Shown: piece after piece, positions 36,535 to 47,600 of the stretch
Position numbering within the stretch: position 1 is the first letter of the stretch
Layout: each line of letters begins with the position of its first letter
NCBI GenBank assembly: GCA_963921425.1
Contig: OY992838.1
Span: 3,596,001-3,660,000, forward strand
Length of the DNA: 64,000 nt
Source of the DNA: Dryas octopetala
Taxonomy: Eukaryota > Streptophyta > Magnoliopsida > Rosales > Rosaceae
Direction: 5' to 3'
Made by a program: the position numbers and the translations under genes
The notes under the pieces: generated by a model
What the model saw: only the letters and a program-made list of their open reading frames with translations
Told to the model about the DNA's origin: nothing
The model's database searches: none

Positions 36535-39500
36535 ATGATGAGTACACCATTGCAGAGAGCAACCATAGAAAGCTCCACAAGGACCACAAATGAAGATTTT
36601 CTTTCTTTCACTGCTAAGTTTCACATAAAAGAGATTAGGACCAACAAGTTCTCCATAGGGAAGAAAGAACCAAACCCCTTAACGCTCGATCTGCACCACG
36701 CGGTGACTAGCCTCTCCGCGGAACTCTATCAAAAAGATATCCATTTCATAATGGAGCTCATACAGGTCTTTTGCTTTTCTTTTAGTTAATAATTTATAAT
36801 TTTTTCATTCTAGTCAAAACTTATATTTTTCCTTTTTGGGTTTTCATTTGTAGAACGCTGAAGACAATGAATACAGAGAAGGGGTTGAACCAACGCTGGA
36901 ATTTGTGCTCACCCAGAAGGACATAACAGGGACTGGAGCACCAGCTACTCTGCTGGTTTTCAATAATGAGGTTGGCTTTTCAAGGAAGAACATAGATTCT
37001 ATCTGCAGCATAGGCCGTTCTACAAAGAAGGGGAAGAGACAGCAAGGTTTTATTGGTGAAAAAGGTAATTAACAAACATATCTCTTTTTGAATTTTTAAA
37101 CTTTTTGTTAGAATTGGGAATTAGAAATTTAGAACTTTGTGAAAATCTTTTTTAATTCAAAGGCCATTAGGATGTGTTTTAGGAGCATGTGACTAGGAAT
37201 AAGTAATTATGTGTTTGAGCTTTGTAATTCTTTTCTTGGACCTGAAAGTTGAATCTGTGTTCTATGTGATTGACTTCAATTTTTTTTCATTTATTCTATT
37301 GTTGTTTGAACTTAATATAATAAACTGCTCAACAATGTTTTCTGCAACACTTTATTTTGAGATTCTGTATTTGTGTTCCTTTTGTGTTCAAGCTCTTTCA
37401 TAAGTTCTTAGACTATTTTGGTCCAGGCTTTTATGCCTACTAGTAGATGACCCTTTCAAGTATTATTTTTTTTTATAAGAAAGAAAAAGAAAAAGTTCAC
37501 CGACTTCTAGACAACAGTGACTAGACCTTCTACTATGTTGCGCATTCTGCATTAGTTTAGTTATCTTTCGGACTTACTGATTACTAAGTTGAACTCATAA
37601 TGCCAATGTTTCTTTCAGGCATTGGCTTTAAAAGTGTATTTCTTGTGAGCTCACAGCCTCACATATTTAGTAATGGTTATCGTGTCAGATTCAAGGAAGC
37701 ACCCAACAAAGATTGTGGTATTGGGTATGTAGTTCCTGAATGGGTTAAGGGAAAACCTTGTTTGTCAGACATAAGGGATGTATATGGGTTCAACAAGGTC
37801 TTGCCAACAACTACTTTTATCCTTCCTCTAAAGCCTGACAAGGTGGAAGCTGTGAGAGCACAACTGTCAGAGCTGCACCCAGAACTTCTCCTGTTCTTAT
37901 CCAAGGTAAAGCGGCTATATGTACGTGGGTGTGATCCTGAAGAAGCTGATGAGGTCTCCACAATATCTATATTTAGTGAGACTGAACATATGGAGTTAAG
38001 TGATAAATCAGCCAATTCACGTGTTGTTCAACTTTCAGTTAAAGAAAAGAACCGTGTGACTGAGGAGTTGTGCAAGTATTACTTGTGGAGAGTGGCATTT
38101 CCAGTAAAACCTGGGAATAGAGTTGGCATAAGGATGGATGTGGAGAAATGGGTGATTACCCTTGCTTTTCCATTTGGAAAAAGACTGAGAAGAGGAACGT
38201 CTTCTGTTGGTATATTTGCTTTCCTGCCCACGGCAATGGTCACGAACTTCCCCTTTGTAATTCAAGCTGACTTCATCCTTGCTTCTTCACGAGAATCTAT
38301 AATGCTGGACAACGTATGGAACTTGGGAATTCTTGAATGTGTCCCATCAGCCTTTGTTAAAGCATTTCAGTCTTGTGTGAGAGAGCTTTCCCTCTTTCCT
38401 TCAGAGGGTCAGGCCTTTCAATTTTTACCTGCTAATGCTTCACTAATTCCTGAATTTAACAACTTAAGAGAGTCCATTAGAACGAAGTTACAAAATTTAC
38501 AGATAGTGCCTTGTCAAATGTTTTCTGGTGAGAGGTGTTTATTCCTGCAGCCTCAACATGCATTTCGGATCCTGCCAAAATTTAGGGACCTAATGGTTCA
38601 AATTAAAAGCGAAGGGGCTGTTTCAAGCAATTCAAATTCAATGGAGAGGGTCTTGCATGCATCTCTGGACCTTGAAAAATACAATGCAGTTCTGGACTTT
38701 CTAAGTGTGCCATCTGCTGGTGGTCGTTGGTACACAAAATGCATAAACTTCTGCAATCCTGTGCTGTTATCTGATGAGGTCTACATTGAACTACTTGGTT
38801 TTATTGCTGATAATGAGAAAAAGTTATCAAAATATATTAACACAATACCTCTTCTAAAATACACCAATCAGGAAGGGAACTTGGAAATGTGTGCAATCAT
38901 GAAAACCACAACAGAAGGGCCCAAGGTTCGATACGCTACAGACCTGGAGCTTCACACATGGCTGAGCAAGTGCAATATGGAGTTTGGATGTCCTGATAAT
39001 ATGTTTTTCTTTCCCAATGGCACGCAGAAAGCTTTTTTAAATTATCCGAAAAGTGTTAACAAAGAGAAAGAAACAAATTCCTTGAGAAGTTCATCTCTTT
39101 GCAATTGGCTTTCGTACCGTGCAGGACTGAAATCTTGTTCAGCATATTATTATGCTTTGTTGCTTTGCAATCATGTATCAAATAAGGAACCAGACCTTGC
39201 AATTACATTGGCCAATTTCCTTTATCACGCCCACAGGAAATGCTTTCTTTGTGATAATAGCATATCTGATCTTTTTGGAAGAACCCCATTTATTGATGGG
39301 GCTGACCATGTCAGAGTGCAAAGAACTGAAACTCTTGTCCCGTCGTCAGGAAGCAAATGGGTGAAGTTGTTTGGACCTCAAAATCCATTTGTGGAACAAA
39401 ATTATGTTGATATAGGGGATGTGTATGCTAAAAGTAGTCTATTTCTAGGAGAATCTACGCCTGAGAAAGAGCTTCTTCATTTTGTTTGCAAGTATAGTAA

Positions 39501-42477
39501 AGCTATGGACTTACCAGAGTTGTATCCTCCAGATGTGGTGTTACAGATAGCATCTTATGAACTGTCAAGTGAGCAAGCATTTTTGCTACTTGATTGGATC
39601 AGATTGCTTCGAACTAAGGGTTTATCTTTTCCTACAAAATTTATTGAAAGCATTCGAGATGGAAAATGGATGAAGACATACGCAGGCTTTAAGTCTCCAA
39701 GACAGGCTATTCTTCCAGACAAAACAGGTAAAGCTATATTTGATATGATGAAGCATATTCTGAAGGATATCTCCATTTTAGACCTGGAATTTTATATGAA
39801 TCGAATCAATCTTTATCAAGATGAATTGAAATTTCTTGGTGTGGGGATTGGATCAGATGATGTGGGGAGGCTGGTTACTGATTGCTTTAAGTCTCTTGTT
39901 TCTCCTGGAATTAGCAAAGAGTGCACATATAGTTTGTTGACTTTCATTGGGTTCTCTAGAGGGAGCAGTATGGTTGATGAGGATTGGTTGGCTGTTATCA
40001 TGGAGAAGAAGTGGCTGAAGACTCATCAAGGTTATAATGCTCCCAGGGGATCTATTCTCTTGCAATCTGAGATGGAAGCTGAAACCTGTTTAAAAGTTAC
40101 AAATCTTCCTATTGTTGATGAAACATTCTATGGAAGTAGGTTAGGTTCTTTCTTATCTGAATTAAGGCTGCTTGGAGTTGCATATGATGTGGGGGAGGTG
40201 CAAAAATCAATTGCAGAGAACGTGACTTTAACTTCAAATCTGTCTTCCATGAATGGTGAATGTGGTCTGTTGCTTCTTAAATGTATCAGATGTTTGGGAT
40301 CTGGAGCTGCTAAATTGATTAAGACGATAAAATGTCAACCCTGGATAAAGACAACCTTGGGCTTTAAATGCCCTTCAGAAACTGTTCTTCTTGATCCTAT
40401 ATGGGTTTCTTTGTTCACTGCTCTTGAGGTCCCTGTAATAGATGAGTTGTACTATGGGAATACAATTAGGAATTTCATTGATGAATTGAATGCAATGGGA
40501 GTGGTGGTTGATACTGCTGGAGCAACTGAGATGATCGCTGCTCATTTTAACACCCTATTGTCTTCTTCTAACTTGGCTCCTGCCAATGTTATGTTGCTGT
40601 TAGGTTGCATAAGTGGACTTAGTCAAACTATGCCTTTACAGTGCTCTGAACTGCAGTGGTTGTTGCATGAGAAGTGGTTGAAAACACGCCATGGTTACAA
40701 GACTCCTGGTGAATCAATTATTTTCAATCCACAATGGGGATCGATCTCGTTGTTTGTTGATCTTCCCCTTATAGATGATGTCTATTATGGTATTGGAATA
40801 TATAAGTTCAAGGTTGAACTCCAGATGTTAGGTGTCATTGCGGATTTTGAACGAGGAGCTCCGTTTGTGGCTAAAGGTCTCTGCAGCCCTATTGAAGCTG
40901 AACTACTTACTGCAGATGGTTTTATATCATTGCTAGAGTGCATCAAGTGTCTGATGTCAAGGCCTCTAGATGACCCTTTACTGGATGACTTTCGCAAGAA
41001 CATTGCAAAAAGCAGGTGTTTGAAGACCATGAATGGTTACAAAACGCCAGAAGAATGTATTCTATTTGATCCAGCCTGGGAAAGGATTCTGAAGAGGTCA
41101 GATGCACCAACCATTGATGAAAATGTTTACGGAACTGACATTTCTGTCTACAAGAGTCAATTAAGACATATTGGCGTGAAGGTAGATCCTTTGGATGTTT
41201 GTTCTCTTCTTTCTGGGATTCTTTTGTCACTTACAGAGACAGATTTAATTAAAAGGATTTATAGCTTCCTCAACCAGTTCCAGTGGGGTCCAAAAGATCT
41301 AGATAAATGCAACTCTCAGGTGTGGATACCCAACCCAAAGGGTACAGGTGCATGGGTTAATTCTCAGGATTGTGTTCTTCATGGCAGGAGAAATATGTTT
41401 GTCTCCCGCTTGTTTTCTCTTGACAAGTTTTACGAGGAAGAACTTCTCCCCATTTTTTCTTCAGCCTTTCGAGTTGCTTACAGTCCTTCCATCAATGATT
41501 ACTTGCAGTTATGGAACAGATGGGCTTTGAGGGGCAACAACTGCCAAGTGACTGTTGATGAAATCAGCTCGTTTTGGGAATATGTTGTAGACAACTGGAA
41601 TCAACATTTGGAAGATACTCTGAAGCACAACTTGACCAAACTACCTGCCACAAAGCCCTTGGCTGATGAAATATATCTGATCAGCAGAGAAGAAGTATTC
41701 ATTGCTGATGACCTCCAACTGAAAAAAATGTTTTCTAGCTTTGACAAGGTTCCTCTGTTTGTGTGGTTTCCCAAGAGCAACAGCTTGTCTTCTGCTCCTC
41801 CTAGAAGACTTCATGAAATTTATGAGTCACTTGGAATTAGAAAGATTTCTAAGTCGGTTGAGTGCAATGTGAATGACGTACTATCATTAGAGCATTGGGA
41901 AGAGGTCTATCAAAAAAAAGGATTGATTGGGAGGGGTCTAATCAAAATTATTCTGGGTTTTCTTGCTGGTCCACAGGTGAATATGCGATTGACAGAGAGA
42001 CACAAGGCTGCAAACTCAATAGTTATGCTGTCAGTGTATAAGAGTGACAAACCAATTCATGTCTGCTATCGACTAGAGCCATCTACGAGTACACCAGTGG
42101 AAGTGAAAAAACTAAAGCTGGTTCATTGGGAAAAGAATTCCCAGTGGTTGCTCATCGATAAATCAGGCTTTGAAGATGGAAAAGCTGATTTAGAATTTGT
42201 TACTTCTTTTGCTGACGAACTGGCTCAAGGACTGTTAGCACAGGTACGACCTACTGCCACAGATATGCTGAGCAAGATTATCCAAATTGGATTTGTGTTT
42301 GATTTTAAAGAGAATGAGGTGGAGTTTTTGCTGATGAAAGAAAATTTAGAGTTACGTGTGGAAGATAAAGAGTTTCTTGATGATGCATTCCGCTTGTTGG
42401 ATTTTCTTCCGTGTAAGAAGTCCGAGCGATTAGGCCCTCCCACACCGATGCCTTCAAGCAAGAAGCGGCGTCAGTGA
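36535..42477 (+). CDS. Large GHKL-type ATPase, NO VEIN/sacsin-like (intact copy A)
   Basis: Three exons: 36535-36765, 36854-37064 and a giant 37619-42477; 1766 residues. The N-terminus carries a Bergerat (HSP90-like) ATP-binding fold: N-box ELIQNAEDNEY (split by intron 1), a G1-like element VFNNEVGF, and GEKGIGFKSVF (split by intron 2). Asn stands where many GHKL ATPases have Asp in G1; the broken copy B has Asp. Beyond the ATPase region there are five degenerate repeats of about 110 residues, starting at codons 39667, 40012, 40342, 40675 and 41017 (W-[LMI]-K-T-x2-G-[YF]-x2-P ... IDE-x-YYG ... EL-x2-LGV). The C-terminus ends in the basic string SSKKRRQ, a possible nuclear signal. Arabidopsis relatives are annotated as histidine kinase/HSP90-like ATPase proteins, and NO VEIN, needed for auxin-dependent patterning, is a more distant relative. 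The start at 36535 or 36538 is the only in-frame ATG before the N-box. Confidence 0.88.
39661..41190 (+). repeat. Five degenerate protein repeats of about 110 residues inside the GHKL gene
   Basis: Each unit starts with KWMKTYAGFKSP, KWLKTHQGYNAP, PWIKTTLGFKCP, KWLKTRHGYKTP or RCLKTMNGYKTP. Each continues with a hydrophobic strand, a [ILV]-[DN]-[DE]-x-[FYV]-Y-G type motif (less clear in the first) and an EL...LGV helix. Spacings between units are 345, 330, 333 and 342 bp. Seen directly in the translation; presumably a solenoid or chaperone-like array, which is inference. Confidence 0.8.
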
Positions 42478-42911
42478 TGGGCATTGACCCTTGCTCTTTT
42501 GTTGTTTGTTCATGAAGTTTTATCAGGCTCTTTTGTTTCTTCCTTGGATTATCATGAACGACCATGAAGTTCTATTTTGATGTATTCTATACATGGGTCT
42601 GATGTCTGACATGTAAATATTTAATGTATGATCTTTAAGATGGCTTTATACTGTAAAATGAATTAATGTATATGTGCAGTTGCAGTTCGGGCCTTGTCTT
42701 GTTTGTTGTTCGAAGAGGTACTGTTTATTTCTTACTAGTCGATGGAACTCGTCATGACTTTGTGTAGTAATTTCAGTAATTTGTTGATATGCTGATAGTA
42801 CTCAAAGAAATTACACTTAGCCTACCCTAATCAATTCTTATTATCAAACTTTTTTTAACAACTACAAACAAAAAAGACTATTCCATCTATAAACTTCGTT
42901 CTTGCATACAA
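42478..42911. other. 3' UTR of copy A and spacer
   Basis: The 3' UTR shows homology to the sequence after copy B (CATGAAGTT...TATTTTGATGT in both). No separate gene. Confidence 0.6.
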
Positions 42912-43769
42912 AGGATTTATAGCTTCCTCAACCAGTTCCAGTGGGGTCCAAAAGATCTAGATAAATGCAACTCTCAGGTGTGGATACCTAACCCAAAGGG
43001 TACAGGTGCATGGGTTAATTCTCAGGATTGTTTTCTTCATGACAGGAGAAATATGTTTGTCTCCTGCTTGATTTCTCTTGACAAGTTTTACGAGAAAGAA
43101 CTTCTCCTCATTTTTTCTTCAGCCTTTGGAGTTGCTTACAGTCCTTCCATCAATGCTTACTTGCAGCTATGGAACAGCTGGGCTTTGAGGGCAATCAACT
43201 GCCAAGTGACCGTTGATGAAATCAGCTCGTTTTGGGAATATGTTGTAGAATGTAGACAACTGGAATCAACATTTGGAAGATACTCTGAAGCACAACTTGA
43301 CCAGACTACCTGCCACAAAGCCCTTGGTTGATGAAATATATCTGATCAGCAGAGAAGAAGTATTCATTGCTGATGACCTCCAACTGAAAAAATGTTTTCT
43401 AGCTTTGACAAGGTTCCTCTGTTTGTGTGGTTTCCCAAGAGCAACAGCTTGTCTTCTGTTCCTCCAAGAAGACTTCATGAAGTTTATGAGTCACTTGGAA
43501 TTAGAAAGATTTCTGAGGCAGTTGAGTGCAATGTGAGTGGCATGTTACCATTAGAGCATTGGGAAAAAAAGGTTGATGGAAGAAATGGATTAATTGGCAG
43601 GGGTTTAGTCAAACTTATTCTGGGTTTTCTTGCCTGTCCTCAGGTAAATATGCCAATGAAAGAGAGACACAAAGCTGCAAAATTGGTAGTAATACTGTCA
43701 GTGTATAAGAGTGACAAACCAATTCAAGTAAGCTATAAACTAATGCCATCTGCGAGTACAACAGTGGAA
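42912..43769 (+). pseudogene. Truncated GHKL-ATPase gene fragment
   Basis: About 860 bp that closely match 41257-42106 of intact copy A, from AGGATTTATAGCTTCC to ACAGTGGAAG, i.e. part of the C-terminal region only. It has no ATPase exons. Relative to copy A it has a 7-bp insertion near 43247-43254 (GTAGAATGTAGAC against GTAGAC), a one-base deletion in the A run near 43388-43394, and the ending diverges abruptly after 43770. Three different frames are therefore needed to follow the homology. It is a non-functional duplication remnant in the same orientation as both neighbours. Confidence 0.92.
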
Positions 43770-44601
43770 GAATGTTCAGCGGCTTCTTGTTGGCATTAAT
43801 TACTTGGTATAGATTTATGTGCTTTCTTAACATTATTTTTAAGAATGTGGTTCAAATATCGAATTTGGTGTTTGTGTCAAACTTAAAGAGAAAAACATGA
43901 AAGCACGCAATTCCTTGACGAGCAAGGTACGTAATTTTGTCGAAAAAAAAAGTACATACTTATGTTTCCTTAAAACGCCCTTTCTTTTAGTCATTCACTT
44001 TTTTAATTTTTCTTCTAATATAGAATACAGTTTTTGTGCTAACCAAGAGAAACAAAAAAGCACATCAATTCCTTGAAGAGCAAGAAGAGCCGTAACGAGT
44101 GCAGAAGGAAGAGAGAAGACGAGTAAGTCACTGGTTAACTCTAATCTCAAAAAATAATTTGGAGCGTTTTTCAACGAGTCAGTCCCTGATCAGTCTTGTC
44201 AAAGGTCTAATTTGCATGCAGATACATATATCATCATCATCATCATTGCATCTTCCTTCTACTACTTTCTCCTTTCTCACAGGCACCAAACCCCTGCTAC
44301 CTTTTCTCTCGATCTCATCTGCTACCCAAATTTCTCACTGAAACCTCCAAAGCAAAAGAAACCAAGGTGGTCCATTGTTCTGGTGGAGCTACAAAACGCT
44401 GGGGTTGCTTAAAGGGTATGTTTCTCTCTGTCTTATGAGTTAATGAATGACCCTTCTCACAAATTTCTATATTTCTTATACTAGTTTGTATTTGTATTGT
44501 TAGGGGTTTTTATTCTGGCGCTTTCTCTGTTCTCCCTGTGCCTGTTGAGTTGAGTACACCAACTTTGCATGTTGAGTACACCATTGTAGAGAAACGAAAC
44601 C
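43770..44601. other. Spacer and duplicated promoter of copy B
   Basis: From about 44047 the sequence is homologous to the region upstream of copy A (about 36015-36534). An additional short partial match (GCAATTCCTTGACGAGCAAGG) lies at 43908-43928. Confidence 0.65.
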
Positions 44602-47600
44602 ATGGAAAGGTCCAACATTATTGAAGCTTTACATTCTGCTAAGCTTCACGTAGAAGAGATTAGGACCAAAAAGTTCTCCATTGGGAAGAAAGAACCAAAC
44701 CCCTTAACTCTCGATCTTCACCATGCGGTCACTAGCCTCTCCGCTGAACTTTACCAAAAAGATATCCATTTCATAATGGAGCTCATACAGGTCTTTTGCT
44801 TTCTTTCTTTTTTTCTTTCATTTTTTTTAAAAATAATTTCTTCTTTTCCTTTCTAGTAAAAAATTCTATTTGTTCTTTCTGGCCGGGTTTCATTTGTAGA
44901 ACGCAGAAGACAAGGAATACAAAGAAGGTGTAGAACCTATGCTGGAATTTGTGCTCACTAAGAAAGACATAATTGGGACTGGAGCACCAGCTACTCTGCT
45001 GGTTTTTGATAATGAGGTTGGCTTTACCCATCAGAACATAGACTCCATTTACAGCGTAGGCCGTTCTACAAAAAAGGGGAAGAAACAGCAGTGATTAAAA
45101 AGGTAATTTATGAAATAAGAATGATCTATTTTTTTTGTTTGGTGAGGAATAAGAATGATATTTCATTTTGAGACGTTTATAAACTTTTTGTTAGAATTTG
45201 GTATTAGAACTCTATGGAAATCTTTCCTAATTCTTCTATTCCTAGTGGGAAGGCCATTAGGATGTGTTTTAGGAGCATGCAACTAGGAATAGGTAATTAA
45301 GGGTTTAGCTTTGTAGTTTCCTTATCTTGGACCTGAAAATTGAATCTGTGTTCTATGTGATTGGCTTGGTTTGTTTTTCATTAATTCAATTTTTTTTTTT
45401 TGGACTTGATATGTCAAACTGTCAAACAATTCTATTCTATGGTTGAGATTCTGCATTGGTGTTCCTTTTGTGATCAAGATCTTTCATAAGCTCTGCCTTA
45501 AGACTATTTTGTTCCAGGCTTTTATGTATTCCTCATTTCTTGACTAGATAGTTTTCTTTTTTTATTTTTTTTATCCATTTCTTGACGAAATAGTCAGGTT
45601 ATATACAAAACTCCCATCACTAGAAGTCTAGAAGATGACCCCTAAAATTATTTATTTATTTTTTATTTATAAATGAAGATAAATAAAAAGCTTTAAAGAG
45701 CCTCAGTTTTTTAATTCTAGATCTTCGAACACGCATTTGTGTTGAATGTATAATGGTAGTTCTCAATGTATTCTATTTATTCAATTCACTTTTTTTTTTC
45801 TCACCTGTATAAGAGTTTAGTTATCTTTCTAAATTATTGATTATCAAGTTGAATTATAACACCAATGTTGCTTGCAGGAATTGGATTTAAAAGTGTTTCT
45901 TGTGAGTTCACAGCCTCACATTTTTAGCAATGGATATCGTGTAAGATTCATGGAAAAACCAAACCAAGATTGTGGTATTGGGTATATAGTTCCTGAATGG
46001 GTTAGTGGGGAACCTTCTCTATCAAGCATAGTTGATGTATATGGTCTCAACGATGTCTTGCCAACAAGTACAATTATCCTTCCTCTAAAGCCTGAGAAAG
46101 TGGAAGCTGTGAGATCACAGCTGTCAGAGCTGCACCCAGAGCTTCTCCTTTTCTTATCCAAGATAAAGCGGCTATATGTACGTGGGTGTGATCCTGACGT
46201 AGCTGATGATGTCTCGACAATTTCTATATGCAGTGAGACTGATCATATGGATTTAAGTGATAAAAGCGCCCGTTCACATGTTGTTCAACTTTCAGTTAAA
46301 GAAAAAAGGTGTGCCACTGAGGATATGTGCAAGTAATATTTGTGGAGACAGGCATTCCCAGTAAAACCTGCAAATAGAGTTAGTACAAGGATGGATGTGA
46401 AGGAATGGGTGATTACCCTTGCTTTCCCATTTGGAGAAAGACTGAGAAGGGGTACTTCTTTTGTTGGTATATTTTCTTTCCTGCCCACTGCAATGGTCAC
46501 AAGCTTTCCATTTGTAATTCAAGCTGCCTTCATCCTTGCTTCTTCACGAGAATCTATACTGTTGGACAACATATGGAACTTGGGAATTCTTGAATGTGTC
46601 CCGTCAGCATTTGTTAATGCTTTTGAATCTTGTGTGAGAAAGCTCTCCCTATTTCCTTCAGTGGGTCAAGCATTTGAGTTTTTACCAGCCCATGCTTCAC
46701 CAATTCCTGAGTTTAACAACTTAAGAGAGTCCATTAGGACTAGGTTGCAAGGTCTAGAGATAGTGCCTTGTGAAATGTTTTCTGGTGAGAGGTATTTCTT
46801 CATGCCTCGACAGGCAATTCAGATACTGCCAAAATTTAGGGATCTCTTGGTTCGAATTAAAAGCAAAAGGGCTGATTTAAGCGGTTTATCTTCAGTGATG
46901 AAAGTCTTGCATTCATCTCTGGACCTTCAAAAATACAGTGCAGTTCTGGGCTATCTAGGTGTGCCATCTGCTTATAATAGTAGTTGGTATGCATTATGCA
47001 TCAAATCATGAAATCTTGTGTCGCAAGTATCTGATGATGACTACATTGAACTACTTGATTTTATTGCTGATAATGATAGGGATAACATGTTCTTGAAATT
47101 TATTAAAACCATACCTCTTCTTAAATACATCAATCGGGAAGGGAAGTTGGAATTGTGTGCAATTACAAAACCCACAAAAGAGGTGCCCAAGATTCGATAT
47201 GCTATGGCGCTGAAGATTCACACATGGCTGAGCAAGTGCAATATGGAGTTTGGATGTCCTGATAATGTGTATTTCTTGCCCAATAGCACTATGAAAGCTC
47301 TTTTAAATCACACAAGAAAAAATTCTATTTGCAATTGGCTTTCACGAAATGCAGGAGTGACATCTTGTTCGGCAAATGGTTATGCCTCCTTGATTTATCC
47401 TCGTATACAGGATAAGAATCTTGCACTTACCTTGGTCCATTTCCTTTATCATTCCCACAGGAAAAGCTTCATCGATGCTTATAACATATATGATCTTTGC
47501 AAGAGGATCCCAGTTGTTGATGGGACTGACCACCTCAGAATGCGAAGAACTGTAACTCTTGTCTCTGCTTCAAGGAGCAAATGGGTGAAGTTGTTTGGAC

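Noticed and set aside
37677..38015. Minus-strand frames inside the GHKL gene exon 3
   Set aside because: Shadows of a long, clearly coding plus-strand frame; the same holds for the minus-strand frames at 46292, 49654 and 50218 in copy B.
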